From NCBI GenBank assembly GCA_026225945.1, contig JAMJFZ010001133.1:17983501-18047500 (forward strand): DNA of 64,000 nt, written 5' to 3'. The notes below the pieces were generated by a model that saw only the letters and a program-made list of their open reading frames with translations, was not told the DNA's origin and did not search any database. This document shows positions 1 through 11,655 of this stretch, piece after piece; the first letter of the stretch is position 1, and every line of letters starts with the position of its first letter. The translations under genes and the position numbers were made by a program. The stretch is from Cricetomys ansorgei. Its lineage: Eukaryota > Chordata > Mammalia > Rodentia > Nesomyidae.

Positions 1-650
1 ATTAAAGCATTTTTAAAGCGTTTCCTCGAGCATCGCATCTCGCTTCTTGGGACAAGGACCGCATGTGTGTATCTCTACACCACCACAGAAAGCACCGTCT
101 CTCGTTTCCCCCTCAAACACTTAAATCAAGGCCAGAGCTAAAGACATCACACGGGCCTAACTTTCCATCAAGGTCCGGAAGGCGGGGAGGGGGCAGGCGG
201 AGTCACAGTAAAAATCGCAGAAGAAAATGGTTTGATCATTGTTGTTCTATTTTTGTTTTTTTTGTCTCTTTTGTCCTTGGTTATTTTGGCTGAAGAGATG
301 AAAAGAGAGCACGGGATGTCCTGTGAGAGGTGGCGAGGTAAGAGAACCTTGACGCTAGCAACAAAGAAACTTACTCCGGGCCCCCGCTGATGGAATCAGC
401 AGGAACGAATTGTGTACCAATGGAAAAAATAAATGTTCATGGAAATCCCCAGAGTCAGGGAGAGACAATTACAGATGAAAACCCTTAAAGCAAAACATCC
501 ATATAAAAACCATATGGAACGGCAAAGGACTATTCTTATTCCCCCGCTAAAGCTAAAAGCCCGGCGCCGGAACACGGCTAGCGTGTGGCGCACTTGCGTT
601 TCACGAAGCTTTCCAAAACAGCTCGTATATTTAGTGAGTTTTGTTTAACA
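1..650. promoter_or_regulatory. CpG-enriched stretch, possible CpG-island edge or promoter
   Basis: I count about 29 CpG dinucleotides in the first 630 bases, at a GC content near 47%. This is far denser than typical intron in this window. A cluster of seven lies around 560-600. No SINE or LTR is recognisable. A plus-strand splice donor CGAG|GTAAGA lies at 334-343. The stretch could be an intragenic or antisense promoter whose island extends left of the window, or a relatively unmethylated enhancer. No protein product is recognised in the short ORFs at 63-293 and 433-648. Confidence 0.45.
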
Positions 651-1329
651 TTTTGCAATGATACCTTTAAAACTTATATCAATGTTCTCATGCCATTTAA
701 AAAAAAAAACGAATGCTTCCTCAAATAAGGTTGGAATTCAACGACAGTGACGCTCTAGGAAAGACCTGTCGTCATTAGCACGGGTGTGGACTCCAGTGAT
801 GACAGGTGCAGAGTCAGCCAGTGGGCTGCCGCTAGCACCAGGGCCGGGCATGACTGATCTATTCTGTCATATCAACACAAGCAAAATGTACAGAGGAGAG
901 AAACAAACTTACCAAGGAATAACAGCAATTACAGTCTCCACTGTATCCAGAATCACATGCTTCAGTTTTCCCCCTAGACTCTGTGGGTTTGGTATTAGGT
1001 ACAGAGTTGGATGAAAAAAGAATGACAGCTCCTGGGCATCACTGCACACCCAGAACTAACACGACGAGCAATGCATTGCATGGCAGGGTTTTGATCATGA
1101 CCTGGGAATGGCTCACAGTACGAGGAGCATGGAGACTCGGGTTTCTCATGATCACATACTTCAAACCCAATAGATCCCAGAAATAAAATGGCATATCTCT
1201 AGCCTCCTTAGGAACTGTTAGCACATCAGAAGTTATTTCTGAGAACCCAATCATAATGAGACTGATTTGATCCTGGGATGCATGAAACGCTTCCATATTA
1301 CATCAAGAGTCATAATCCATTTAAGAATC
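651..1329. other. Unique intronic sequence
   Basis: No repeat family, exon or RNA gene is recognisable. CpG density falls off quickly after about 850. Confidence 0.6.
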
Positions 1330-1712
1330 TACAGGGGCTGGGGAGATAGCTCAGTGGCTAAGAGCAACTTGTTCTGCAAACCTGAGTTTAAATCCATAGC
1401 ACTCATATAAAAATCCAGGCATAGCTGTGTATAAATGTCAATGTAAGTCCAGCATTAGGAATCAGAGTCAGGCAGATCCTATGCGCTCGTGGACCAGCCA
1501 GGCAATAAACAGTGAGCTTCTATTTCAGAGAGACCCGGACTCATGAATATAAAGAGTGATACAGAAAGACACTTGATGGTCCTGTTCTGGCCTTTGTACG
1601 CGCACAAACTAGTGTCAGCAGTTGAACACCCATGTGCATGTACCACATGCAAACATCACATATGACATAAACATACTACCTATGTGCACGCACACACAAA
1701 TACACACGCACG
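1330..1712 (+). repeat. B4 SINE (full-length, diverged)
   Basis: It begins with the tRNA-like head GGGGCTGGGGAGATAGCTCA and continues through a B1-like body (CCAGGCATAGCTG, CAGAGAGACCC). It ends in a CA-rich tail (CACGCACACACAAATACACA). Head, body and tail in this order define B4, a Pol III-derived, L1-mobilised rodent SINE. Confidence 0.8.
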
Positions 1713-3191
1713 AGCTATTACTTCGAAAGGTATTAAGTATGATAGTCATTTACGTTTCCATTCCTTCTGGTGCTGACATTCTTTTCCCCTCTGGTCTTGA
1801 GAGGTATTTCCAAGCTCTCTGGCACAGAGAAGGTTAATGGAGGCTTCTCCCATAGTTAGCATAATTAAAATTATGTCTGGGGTCTGGGACCACCAGCAGT
1901 CTAGGAAACATTGAGGGGTAATTCAAGAAGAGGCAAAGGGGAAATGGCTATTTACAGATAAAGGGCCAAGAATTCTCCTAGAAAGCCAAGGACATGTCCC
2001 AGAAACAGCAAGATTCCAGCTGTTCTCTTGAGAAATGGAAGCATCCAGAAGGAAGGTGGGTACTGAATGGGAGTTTTGAGGTAAGACTGTATTTGGGAAA
2101 GATATATTAGTCAAAACCTACACAAAGATTACATTATTGACTAAACAAACAACAGGACTTAACCCAGGACAAAGAGAAGAATCTAGAAAGACTGACAAAG
2201 GCAAGAAGCAGAGGCGAGCCAGAACATCACTGCTTCCCACCACCATGCTGTGGCCTCAGCTGAAATCATCTCTGAGAGCCTAATAATATGCTGTAATCTT
2301 TATTGATACAAATGTTTTTACTTTTCAATTCCAATAGAGGTGGCAAGGATAAATCACCAACTATCAAGAAGATCACTCTTTGGAGCAAAACAGCTGTTAA
2401 GAAGGCTTCATTTTTTCCTTTTGTTCCTGCAGAAGAAATAAGCTTTGTTGCACACGAATGAACACTTTGTATACAATGACCTTCTGTCTGAAAGCTCGCT
2501 GAGCTTGCTTCTGCTTTACAAACGGCAGACATTTCAAAGTGGATTATAAAAACTCATCTATAACGTTTCTGGAGGAAGCAGGTACCAGAACAATGAGCCA
2601 GACCCGTCTCTCCAGTGTGTCTCGTGGAGCAGCCTCCTTTCCAACACACCTCCCCTTTCCTGTCTCCTTCACACTGGGGAAGGCTGTGTGTGCGGGCCTT
2701 TTACAAGACAAAATAAGCCCAGGGTTTCTATCAGGAGACATGATCACAATCAATAGCAAATTACCTTTGTTTCCACAGGAGGTGCCTGTTATCAACTTGG
2801 CGATGATTAAATTAATAACCTGTTATCAACATGGATGGCCAATTTCCAAACTAAGACCATCTCATTCAACATGTCAGGCTGCATTTGCTGAAGTGTGGCA
2901 TTTGTTAAGCTGTGAAAGATGGGGGCAGCCAAAGTGCTCCAAGGGCTACCCAAGAACAAGGGGATCTGGGCAAGGTGGGAAGAGAGACAGCTGTAATCAC
3001 CAGTGCAAGGCACTCTCTCCAAGGGATTCAGTATTTTAAAGAATGACTTTTGCCTTCTATGAGCCTCTGGGAATGCCTTAGTGTTGACTATCAACACCAC
3101 AGCTCTTCAGATGGTAAACCAGAAAAATCCACTCTGAACCCTTGGTTGAGGTGACTGGGGGCATTCCTTTTGTGGATGATGGACTCTGCTT
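1713..3191. other. Unique intronic sequence
   Basis: No repeat is recognisable. A 166-codon plus-strand ORF at 2539-3039 has no recognisable domain and is probably chance. A minus-strand AATAAAG lies near 2297. Confidence 0.55.
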
Positions 3192-3452
3192 TGTGTGTGC
3201 ACGTGTGTGTGCATGTGTATGTGTGTGCACAGTGCACGTGTGTGGTGTATGTGTACATGTGTATGAGGGCCTATGAGCCTGTACATATATGTACAGAGGG
3301 CAGAGGAGAATGTGGGGTGCCCTGATATATCACTCTCCATCTTATCCCTTTTGAGATTGAAACTCTCAATGAACCTGGAGCGAGGCTAGTGTAAATCCCA
3401 GGGATCCTCCAGCTCCGACTGCCACAGATCTGGAGTTCAGGTGTCATATCCG
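3192..3452 (-). repeat. B4 SINE, minus orientation, headless
   Basis: A TG-rich run (the reverse of a B4 CA tail) at 3192-3265 is followed by AGAGGGCAGAGGAGAATG and then TTGAGATTGAAACTCTCAATGA, the reverse B4 body. GGGATCCTCCAGCTCC follows. The tRNA-like head is missing. Confidence 0.7.
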
Positions 3453-4724
3453 ACATATTAGAACTGCCTGTACCTTCCCTAGGGTATCAGGAGTAGGTGA
3501 GGGCATAGTCTAAAGAATGGACATTTGTTTTCCACAATCAGAAGAAAATGTCTTTTCTTTTGACTCTGAGAGTGGAGTAAACGAAAGGAGTAAAATCCTT
3601 TCCCACTCTTCACAACAGCCCTCCCTGGGCTTCCTTGGGGGTGATGACTCGGACCCCCAACACTGAAGCTAATTCCCAATTAGTAGGGAAGATGAGAACA
3701 TATGTCCTGGATCAGGTAAGTCATGGGCAAGGTAACAAGGTTGCGGGTCCAGCTTATGGACAAGTATTTCCTAAGAGCATATCGGGTAACTAGAACCTCA
3801 CCGATCACTGAGTGGGACTGCAAGAAACAGATCGTGGAAGCTTTTGGCTCATTTTTAAAAACAGGCCTCAGGTCCCAGGGGACTGATACAGATCCCAGGC
3901 CTCCTGCTCTCCAGCTGCTCGGCACTGGGTGGCTCAGCATGGCTTTGCATCTCTGCTACCTTCTCCAGTGAGCTGAAGCGAGACCATCTCCACTCTGGCC
4001 TGCAATATGTGGACATGACAGGAATGTGCACACAGAATACTCCGAAAGGATTTTGCACGCGCACAGGCGCTGTGAAGACGGACTACAAAAGAGACCAGGT
4101 TTCCCAGCGTAGAACAGCTTGACTGGAACAAGGAATCTTCAGAGCGTCTGCGCCTCCCACGGCTGGCTCTCACACAGACAGGACTTGGGGGAGGGCCTCA
4201 AGTTCACAGTTTACATGGAGGTTATGTGAAAGTTAATTCCACTGCCAGGGGACGGACTCCCAGCCTTGTGCTAAAAGACACAAGGGTGGGCACCTCCTGT
4301 CCCGCATTGAAGAGCCCTCCGCTCCCTTTTTCAGCTCCACTGGTAAAATCTGTGATCAGTGAGGCTGAAAATGGAATAGATTGAGAGGTTTGACTGATGT
4401 CCTCCCGATGACAAGAACACAGGGATTAAGCCGTTGGACAAAGCAAGCTCTTTGACAGATGCACCTAGGAGATGCTACACAGACCAGCAAGTGCGCAGGC
4501 AGCCCCTAGCCGCCGGGTCCACCCCTGGTTATGAAGTCAACACATCCTTCCACCCAGAACGACATCCACTCTCACTCAGATTTCACCTTCTCATGGTAGA
4601 TTTAATTAAATTTGAGCTGGGGAAAAAGCTGTCCGAATTCCCCCTTTGCTTTCTCCTTCTACCCTTATCCAGATGTTCACCCAGAGCAATTTCAGTTTGT
4701 GGAGGGGACCATGTTGTATTGACC
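3453..4724. other. Unique intronic sequence
   Basis: No repeat, exon or RNA gene is recognised. Several short ORFs lack any family signature. Confidence 0.55.
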
Positions 4725-4840
4725 TCAAGAGCTGGCTCTGGGGTCACAAAATGTGAATTTGAACATTGGCTCCAGCAACGCCGGGATAGTAGTCTGGGCC
4801 AAAGTTCTTGACATATAGTAAATACTCACCTAGGTTAGCT
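4725..4840 (+). repeat. MIR fragment (ancient mammalian SINE)
   Basis: The phrases GGCTCTGGGGTCACAAAATG and TTGACATATAGTAAATACTC follow the start and end of the MIR consensus, with the middle deleted. Divergence is high. Confidence 0.5.
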
Positions 4841-4841
4841 C

Positions 4842-4960
4842 TTGCTGCTGCTGCTACGGAGACGGCGGTGGTGGTGGTGGTGGTGGTAATGATGATATCA
4901 CGACATCAATGATGGGGACAATGATGACAAATAATGCTAGGCTCTGAAGATGATGGCATA
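4842..4960. repeat. Trinucleotide-rich tract (CTG, GGT, GAT)
   Basis: Four CTG-type triplets are followed by CGGTGG and a (GGT)n run near 4866-4888, then degenerate GAT/GACA triplets to about 4960. The tract directly follows the MIR fragment. Confidence 0.8.
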
Positions 4961-5489
4961 GTCATCGTGACAACAGGAGGGGAAGCACAGCCAGAGTGAG
5001 TGCTACATGAATAGGAAGGCCACACAGCATGCTAACAGTTGACCAACACTGAGCCTTACACTTGCTGATCTATGTAACAAACTGTCCTAAGAGCTCCAGT
5101 CAACTGTTCCAGGTAAGGGTCACCACTGTGCCCTGAAGGAAATCACCTAAATCATCTCAAGTTCACACACAGGATAAACCAAGTACAGAGAGGCTTGCAG
5201 TTCCAGGAAACTCACAGCAGGGAGCAGGCAACGCTGCAGGGCAAGGCTCAAGGTGCAGGAGGCTTCTTCAAAGATGTAATAGTGATCCAGAGTGAAAGGA
5301 CCACGGGAAGCTGGCTGGGTGGTGGTGGCAGGGGAGCAATCAAGGATCCCTTTGTCTGATAGGCTTCAAAGAGGTGGGAGATGGGAGGGAAGCCCGTGGG
5401 GAAAGGAGCCCTGCACCAAGAAAGCCAGAGAGTATTCTAAGGAGCAAGGACCATGGCTGAGGATGTGTGGGACGTGTGGCTGGTTACCT
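4961..5489. other. Mostly unique; possible weak MIR-like remnant at 5040-5190
   Basis: The 5040-5190 part has faint MIR-like order (GAGCC..., then CACACAGG...GTACAGAGAGGC). The rest is not recognised. Confidence 0.3.
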
Positions 5490-5800
5490 TTCTCATTACT
5501 GTGACGAAATATGTTAGAAGAGGAAGGGTTTGTTTTGGCTTTCAGTTGGCGGAACAGCTCATTGTGGCTTAGGAGGCATCCCCAGAATGACAGCTGTGGG
5601 ATGTTCAGGGCTCTTCCTTCTCCTTTCCATTTTTAGTCATCATGGAGTTCAGCACATGACCTGGTGCCGCCCACATTCACCCTAGATCTCCTCTCCTCAC
5701 TTAAACATCTTTAGAAATGTCCTCACCCAAAGGTACGTCTCCCAAGGGACTCTACATCCAGTCAAGTTGACTTCAACAGAGCTACACAGTAGGGGGTTTC
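5490..5800 (-). mobile_element. ERVL/MaLR-type LTR fragment
   Basis: It starts TTACCTTTCTCATTACTGTG and GGGTTTGTTTTGGCT and ends GTCAAGTTGACTT. This is the reverse of the common rodent repeat running from TGTCAACTTGAC to CACAGCAA. The same family recurs at 17.4, 20.3, 34.6, 59.0 and 63.6 kb. The exact subfamily (MLT2/ORR1/URR1-like) is not resolved. Confidence 0.65.
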
Positions 5801-6707
5801 ACTGGGCCTGAACCCAAAAGATTAGAATGAAACTTTAATTATTCTTTAAAATTCATGTGGTAGCAATGCTGGGAAAGAAACGAGAAGGAGTCAATAATGA
5901 AACACAGAACGAAGAGGTTGTTCCAGTAAATATAAGCCATTTATACTTGGTCCATAAGCACAAGCCACACCCATAGCTAGCAGGGTTCTGGGTTAGGTTA
6001 AGCAAATTTTCTCCTGGTGAAGGCTTTTAAAATATGCCAGAAACCACAGGAAGCAGACGTGTTTGGCCAATGCCACCCCCCCAGGTGCCCTTCTGCAGAA
6101 GGCTGAGACCACAGGCGGTTGCTTCCTGTGACTCTAGCATCAGCACTTCCCAAGTCCCTGAACCAGGGCAGTGGTTTCCCTTGTCTTTGTCCCTCCCCCC
6201 CCATCCTCACCCCACCCCCCATGCAACCAACTATCTAGGAGACCTTCATTCTTGGTGTGAAATCCCTGCCTGCTAAAACATAGAAAAGGTTTGGTTTCTG
6301 ATCATGTGACTGGCAGAGACCAGAGGAAAAGTAAGAACTAGTTCAGAGAAGGGACACAGGAGACAGTAGAAAGCCACTAAAGTCAAAGAGATGGCAGCCG
6401 AGTGCAGAAACCCACACTTTTGATGGTTCATCAAGAGCGTCAACTTTGTAGGATTTAGAATCACCATGGAAACAAACCTCTGCACAGGCCTGTAAGGGAG
6501 TTTCTGTATTAAGTTCACTAAGGTGGGAAGACCCCCACTAAATGTGGGCGGCATCATTCTGTGGGCTCAGGTCCTAGGTTGCATGAAGAAGAGGAGAGTT
6601 GGAGCAGCATGTCATGGTCTTCTTCCTGACTACAGATGGAAGGGACCAGACGCCTCAAGCTGCTATCTCATGACTGTGTCATGGGGACCACATCCTGAAA
6701 CCTGGAG
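5801..6707. other. Unique intronic sequence with a C-rich run
   Basis: A homopyrimidine C-rich stretch lies at 6190-6221. Nothing else is recognised. Confidence 0.5.
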
Positions 6708-6860
6708 GCAAAAGAAGACTTTCCTCAAGAGAGGGCAAAAAGGAAGAGAGAAGGCCAAGATGGAGGAAAGGAGGAAGAAAGAGAGAAGGAAGTAGAAGAC
6801 GAAAGAAAGAGATAGGAGGAAAACATGCAAGAAAGAAGGAGAAATGGAAATTCGTGACGA
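6708..6860. repeat. Polypurine (GA/GGAA) tract
   Basis: About 150 bases are almost entirely purine on the plus strand (AGGAAGAGAGAAGG, GAGGAAGAAAGAGAGAAGG). Such tracts are prone to triplex formation and slippage. Confidence 0.85.
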
Positions 6861-7143
6861 GAAAGGGGGAAGGGACAACCAGGGCCCATGGGAGGAAGAG
6901 ACGGCAGGGAGGGCTGTAGGGAGAAAGGAGAGGCTATGATAAAGCCTCCCTGGAAAGCTCCATGGAGCCCAGCCCAGGTAACTCCAGAATCCTCCCTGGG
7001 ATCACAAAGCTCTCCTACTCACAGGCCCATATCATGCCTTGAAAGACTACAGCATCTTAGCAATAGCACAGCATGAGAGGGGAATGATTTAATGTCTTAA
7101 CATGCCCTGGGCCTCCCCGCCTACAGGCACTATAGCTCTATCA

Positions 7144-7165
7144 ATCTCTCTCTCTCTCTCTCTCC
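7144..7165. repeat. (TC)n microsatellite
   Basis: Alternating CT dinucleotides, about 10 units. Confidence 0.9.
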
Positions 7166-7171
7166 CTGTGA

Positions 7172-7292
7172 ATTTTTTTGAAATAAATAATTGAAATATA
7201 ATTACACCATTTCCCACCTCCTCCAATCCCTCCCATTCTCCCCTACACTCCTCTCTCTTCAAATCATGGCCTCTTTTTCTTTTCTTATTATT

Positions 7293-7294
<2 letters not shown>
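7172..7294 (-). mobile_element. L1 (Lx-type) 3' end
   Basis: Read on the minus strand it has AAAGAGGCCATGATTTGAAG, then GGGAGGGATTGGAGGAGG and ATGGTGTAATTATATTTCAA. This is the 3' UTR end of an older rodent L1. No coding part remains. Confidence 0.7.
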
Positions 7295-7295
<1 letters not shown>

Positions 7296-7350
<55 letters not shown>

Positions 7351-7363
7351 CACACACACATAC
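7296..7363. repeat. (TA)n then (CA)n microsatellite
   Basis: About 25 uninterrupted TA units are followed by a short CA run, adjoining the L1 3' end. The TA part is self-complementary and can extrude a cruciform. Confidence 0.95.
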
Positions 7364-10007
7364 AATTTCTTTCTATAGTATCCTTTATTTTATTGAGAAG
7401 AATTCAAATTTATTATGTAGGCATTATTTTTTTAAAGCACTAACTTGCTACTTAAGAAAAGCATAACTTGAAACTAAGTTTCACCATTTCTTCATGTCAT
7501 AGTACATATACTAAGGGTCTTGAAAGGTGGCTTGAGTCACTTCACTGTTGGCAAGTCACAGTACCAAGCTGGCTTTTTTTCCCTTAAGATAAACCTAACC
7601 ACATACACTTAAAGGTGAACTCATTTCAGATGAAATCAAGAAAGAATAAAGAGAAAATATTCAGGAACACAGAGCCAGAATACTTTCAACAAATTTCTTG
7701 TTTCATTTAATAGAATGCTGGTAAAATCAGGAACCTCAGTAGAAAGTCTTTCTCCCACACAGAAACCAAAAAATCCTGCATCTAAGACTCTGAGAACCCT
7801 GCCCAACACTGCCTAGCTAGACACTGTGGCAGCCAGGAGACCAGTGTAAGGTGGCACAGCAGTCATGTGTAGCTGGTGCTCCTGCCCGTGGGGAGCTGTG
7901 CCAAGCAAGAGCCTGGGCCCAGTAAAGTGTGTGTGTCCTGAACTCACTTTTTGTTTTTCTTTTTTTTTTCCCTTTTAATTCTCACACACTCCTCTTGTAT
8001 TCAAGAAATGACATCTTCACCCTCTGGAAGTGAATTTTGCATTTTTAAATTTCCAAGGATAAGAAGGTAGCTTAAGGGATAAGCTGTCTCCCTCTCTCTT
8101 TTAATGCTCAGGTAATGAACTGAAATTACACGCCAGGCTTGAATTTTACAGGGAGTTATTCGTAGACTTTACGCTTTCAGCTTAACTTCCTTCTCCTGTG
8201 TCAACTATTAATTATAACTTTATTACAAAATGACAAAAAATAAGCAGAAATTTGAATATATAGTAGTAATGAAAGATTTGAAGAATTTTTTTTTTAATGA
8301 AGACAGAGCTAATGAAGGAAGATAATGTCCACTTTATGCCAAAGTAAACCAAAACCACAAACTCTAATTCCCCTTATTGTCTACGCAGCCCACATTAGCA
8401 TACAATGCCTGCTCTTCACATTGTGTCTTCATCACACTCTGCAGCTTGATTTTTGCAACCTCCCATGACCAAGGAAAAGGAACCTGAATTTTGGCACAGC
8501 AAATATGATATAATCCCTGCTGCCCACTTTTACTTCTGTCCCTACTTTCACTAGGGAACAGAAATGCAGAGAAATGCTAAGTCCAAAACCCTCGCTTAGT
8601 GAGTCAAAAATAGTTGAATATTAACTAGTAATTCACCTAGCTTGAGTTAAATATACCCAATATATTCAGATTTCTGTGGTTCTTAAACATTATTGAGGAG
8701 TGCAAACTTACCGGAAGAGACTTAGGAAGATTGAGAAGCTGGAGTGAGCACAAAGTCAGGCCCTTGTCCACACTCAGCACCTTGGAAAAATTTCAGCCTT
8801 CCCATGAACCCCGGGGAAGCTACCACATCCCCATGCACAGATGCAAATCTGACTCTGGCCCACTCAGCCAGCGAGTTGTGAGGCCAAGAATGTACTGGGG
8901 AGTTCTTACTTGCTGTAACTACTGGGAAGCTTGCCTGTGCCCACGTGGGTGCCCGCTGGTTGGATAGAGGGCTGTGACACCAGGGCTACTAAGAACTGCA
9001 TCAGCTGACCCATACACAGAGGTGTGTACATTCATACACAACACCATCTGCAGCCAGGGAATCTTGACTGAAGCCCTGCTGTTGTAAACATCAGACATCT
9101 GAAACCACTGGGAACGAAGGGCAAAGAGCCATATTTTAGGAAAGCTCCGCTGTCCTGCCTGTGACAGGGAGGTAAGCATACCTCATGTTCCAGCAGCTTT
9201 CTTCCTCAGTGAAGAACAGGGATGAAAATCAATCCCTGAAGAGAAAGAACACAATAACACGACTTGATTCTCCACCTTTCCCTGTGCCAAATGATCTCTC
9301 TCAGGGCCTAGTGACAACTTTAAGGACTGTCTCCTACGATAGGAGACGGACACAAGAGTCAAGAGCACACACCTCATTTTTGATGCTGGAGGAGACCTGA
9401 AATAAACAGCTCCTCTGCAGCATGCAGGAGGCCGCGCAGGAGCCAGCAGAGTCAGCTGCACAGCACGGGAAACCAGGGTGGGGCAGGCCACACGGTCCAC
9501 ACACGCACCCCTGATAAATACGTGGGGTAGAATACCACTCCTGGCTCTCCGGTTGCAAAGGTCACAGACTCCACCAAGAGAACAGATTCAAACTTGGTGA
9601 CATGGTAAAGAATGGCAGGGGAGTAGATGGTCCTGGGGGCTGGAAAGGCGATCCCTGAAAAGCCAACGCCTGAGTGAGGAAAGGCGCAGGAGACACCTAC
9701 AAAGAGCTTTCTGGAAGAGGAACAGCCAGGGCAAAGGTTCTGAGGTGCTGGCTGCGTACCGGAACTAGACCCTGGGTCACATGCTCTTGGAGTTGAGCAT
9801 GTGACCCTAGCTTAGGACTGTTTACAAACTAGGAAACTAAAGTGAGTCCTTATATTGCATTTCATCACAATTCATCCCGTTGAGGTTCAGGGCTATCACA
9901 TGCTTCATTCAACTGCTGTGAAGACTTGACTGTGCCAGGCTTCTCAAGTATCAATACTCCTTTTCTTTTCTACTTATGCATTGTGCGGTTTACATTCATT
10001 TGTTAGT
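7364..10007. other. Unique intronic sequence
   Basis: No repeat family or exon is recognised, apart from the hairpin at 9774-9807. The stretch 8040-8640 is AT-rich. Confidence 0.5.
9774..9807. repeat. Perfect 13-bp inverted repeat (hairpin)
   Basis: GGGTCACATGCTC at 9774-9786 is exactly reverse-complemented at 9795-9807 across an 8-nt spacer. Two more pairs form outside a one-base bulge. It is too short for a typical microRNA precursor. Confidence 0.85.
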
Positions 10008-10168
10008 ACATGCGCACACATGCATATATCAGAGTGCGCATGTAAAGGTCAGTGCACAGCTTACCCGAACCCATGCTCTCTTTCTCCCATGAGGTCTTTA
10101 GAGACTGAATCAATGTCATCGGGCTTGGCAACAAGTGCCTCTACCTGGTAAGTCATCTCACTAGTCTG
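10008..10168 (-). repeat. RSINE1-type SINE, minus orientation
   Basis: It runs GTGCGCATGTAAAGGTCAGT, then ATGTCATCGGGCTTGGCAAC and TCATCTCACTAGTCTGG. This is the reverse of an RSINE1 tail-to-head. Strongly diverged. Confidence 0.6.
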
Positions 10169-10647
10169 GGTAGTAATATCTCTGTGGGTTAGGGTTAGAG
10201 TGTTCCAGATTTCAAAGCTGAAAACAATAGGATTGCAAAATACCCCACACTTGGAAACAAAATTAAATTGAAATGTTTCTCAATTCTTTATTTGCTGAAC
10301 GCAAAGTTTTCCCAGCCCTTTGGCTCAGCGTCTGCGTGGGCTAATACATCGCGTAGTTTAATGAGTGATGACAGAGCCAAGCAATGGCAACGAGATGAGA
10401 AATAGGCTTCCCAGAGAGGCGGGAATACACATGTACCCACCGCCACACAACACCGGTGTAGGCACAGCCGGCTACATCTACATCCCTGAGTTCTACACTC
10501 ACAAGGGAAGAATCCTGCATAAATTATACTGTGATAAAGCTACCCAAGTATCAATGGGGAAAACTCGAAAAACGTGAATGAATGCACTAGGGGAGACTAC
10601 TTATGTATAATGTGATCTAGTCTTCTCACAATGAACATGTTTCTAGT
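10169..10647. other. Unique intronic sequence
   Basis: Nothing is recognised in this stretch. Confidence 0.5.
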
Positions 10648-10795
10648 GATTTAAAATGCTACAGCCACTTCGGGAAGACCCTGAAAAGTTAAACACAGTT
10701 CATGACCCAGCAATTCCACGCCTAAGTATATACCCAAGAACAATGAAAATATTTATTTCTACCAAAATGTATACATGAGTTCTCATAGAGGCTAT
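10648..10795 (+). mobile_element. Ancient L1 fragment (ORF2 3' part)
   Basis: It contains ATGACCCAGCAATTCCACGC and AAGTATATACCCAAGAACAA, which follow the conserved mammalian L1 sequence before the 3' UTR. The reading frame is broken. The same L1 appears to continue at about 11200. Confidence 0.75.
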
Positions 10796-11170
10796 TGTGG
10801 AACCTTTTTCTGAGGACTCATGAACAAATAATTTTTTCACCCCAGGCACCGAAAACAGATCAAAAGAAATAGTTCTACCCAAGCCTAGCTTGATGAATCG
10901 ATGAGCTTAGCTGGGGTTCCTTATACGGTAATGAACAACTATGGATACCTTCACCACCAAAGAAAATTGCCCTAAGAGTCCCAGCAACTGCTCACATGTA
11001 TATGTCCTTACTCTTTTTGGGGGGAGGGGTCCTCTTGGGTATCATATGTTCTCCTGTGAGACCCTCCTTCCATGACAGAATACTAATAGTCCCAATCTTG
11101 TCTGGATCTCATGAGGGTAATTGAAGTTGCAAAGAGCTCAAGAGGGTAAGTTGTGTCACACCCAGAAGAC
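10796..11170. other. Non-L1 segment between two L1 parts
   Basis: This interrupts the colinear L1 and is not recognised. It may be an old insertion or very decayed L1. Confidence 0.35.
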
Positions 11171-11194
11171 AACATTAATATTCCAAATGACCAG

Positions 11195-11640
11195 TCATTA
11201 TATAAAAGAGAGAGAGAGAGAAAAGCAACCTAAATGTTAGTCGGCTGATGTGTAGATAAATAAAATGTAAAATAAAATAAAATAAATTTTTCAGCAGTGA
11301 AAAAGGAAGGCACAGCAATAAGGTAAAGCAACATGGGTGAACCTTGAGAATAAATCGTAAGCCAAATGAAAGAGCCTGACTCAAAATGTCATCCGAAAGG
11401 AAAACCCACAGAACAGAAATAGATTTGGAGATACCCAGTACTAATGGCAATGGTTAGATTGTGGGGTGTTAAGAGGGGCTGGGTGTCTTTAGGGGGTTAC
11501 GAGAAATATCCAACAGCTATTCAACAGCCGACTGAGGTGAGGTCTGCTAAACTGTGAATACACTGAAGAGCGAGGAATTACATATTCTAAACAGGCATAC
11601 TGCATATGAATCATATCATTCATATGAATGATAACAAAAG
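11195..11640 (+). mobile_element. Ancient L1 fragment, continuation toward the 3' end
   Basis: Successive landmarks in L1 order are AACCTAAATGTTAGTC, AACATGGGTGAACCTTGAGA and AACAGAAATAGATTTGGAG. A GA run lies at 11209-11222. The fragment is truncated by a B3 SINE at 11656. Confidence 0.7.
11614..11633. repeat. Perfect 20-bp palindrome
   Basis: TATCATTCATATGAATGATA is its own reverse complement. It overlaps a second, 9-bp-arm inverted repeat (CATATGAAT at 11603-11611 with ATTCATATG at 11618-11626). Confidence 0.9.
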
Positions 11641-11655
11641 GCATCTGGGCAGGAG

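Noticed and set aside
2266..2532. Possible retrocopy near a minus-strand AATAAAG
   Set aside because: There is no A-tail, no recognisable source gene and no target duplication.
2539..3039. 166-codon plus-strand ORF
   Set aside because: No domain, signal peptide or homologue is recognised. It has no splice context and overlaps open frames on the other strand, so it is most likely chance.
7089..7466. ORFs of repeated Tyr-Ile or Cys-Val across TA, CA and GT tracts (also near 21.8, 34.4, 44.5 and 58.1 kb)
   Set aside because: These are translations of dinucleotide microsatellites, not genes.
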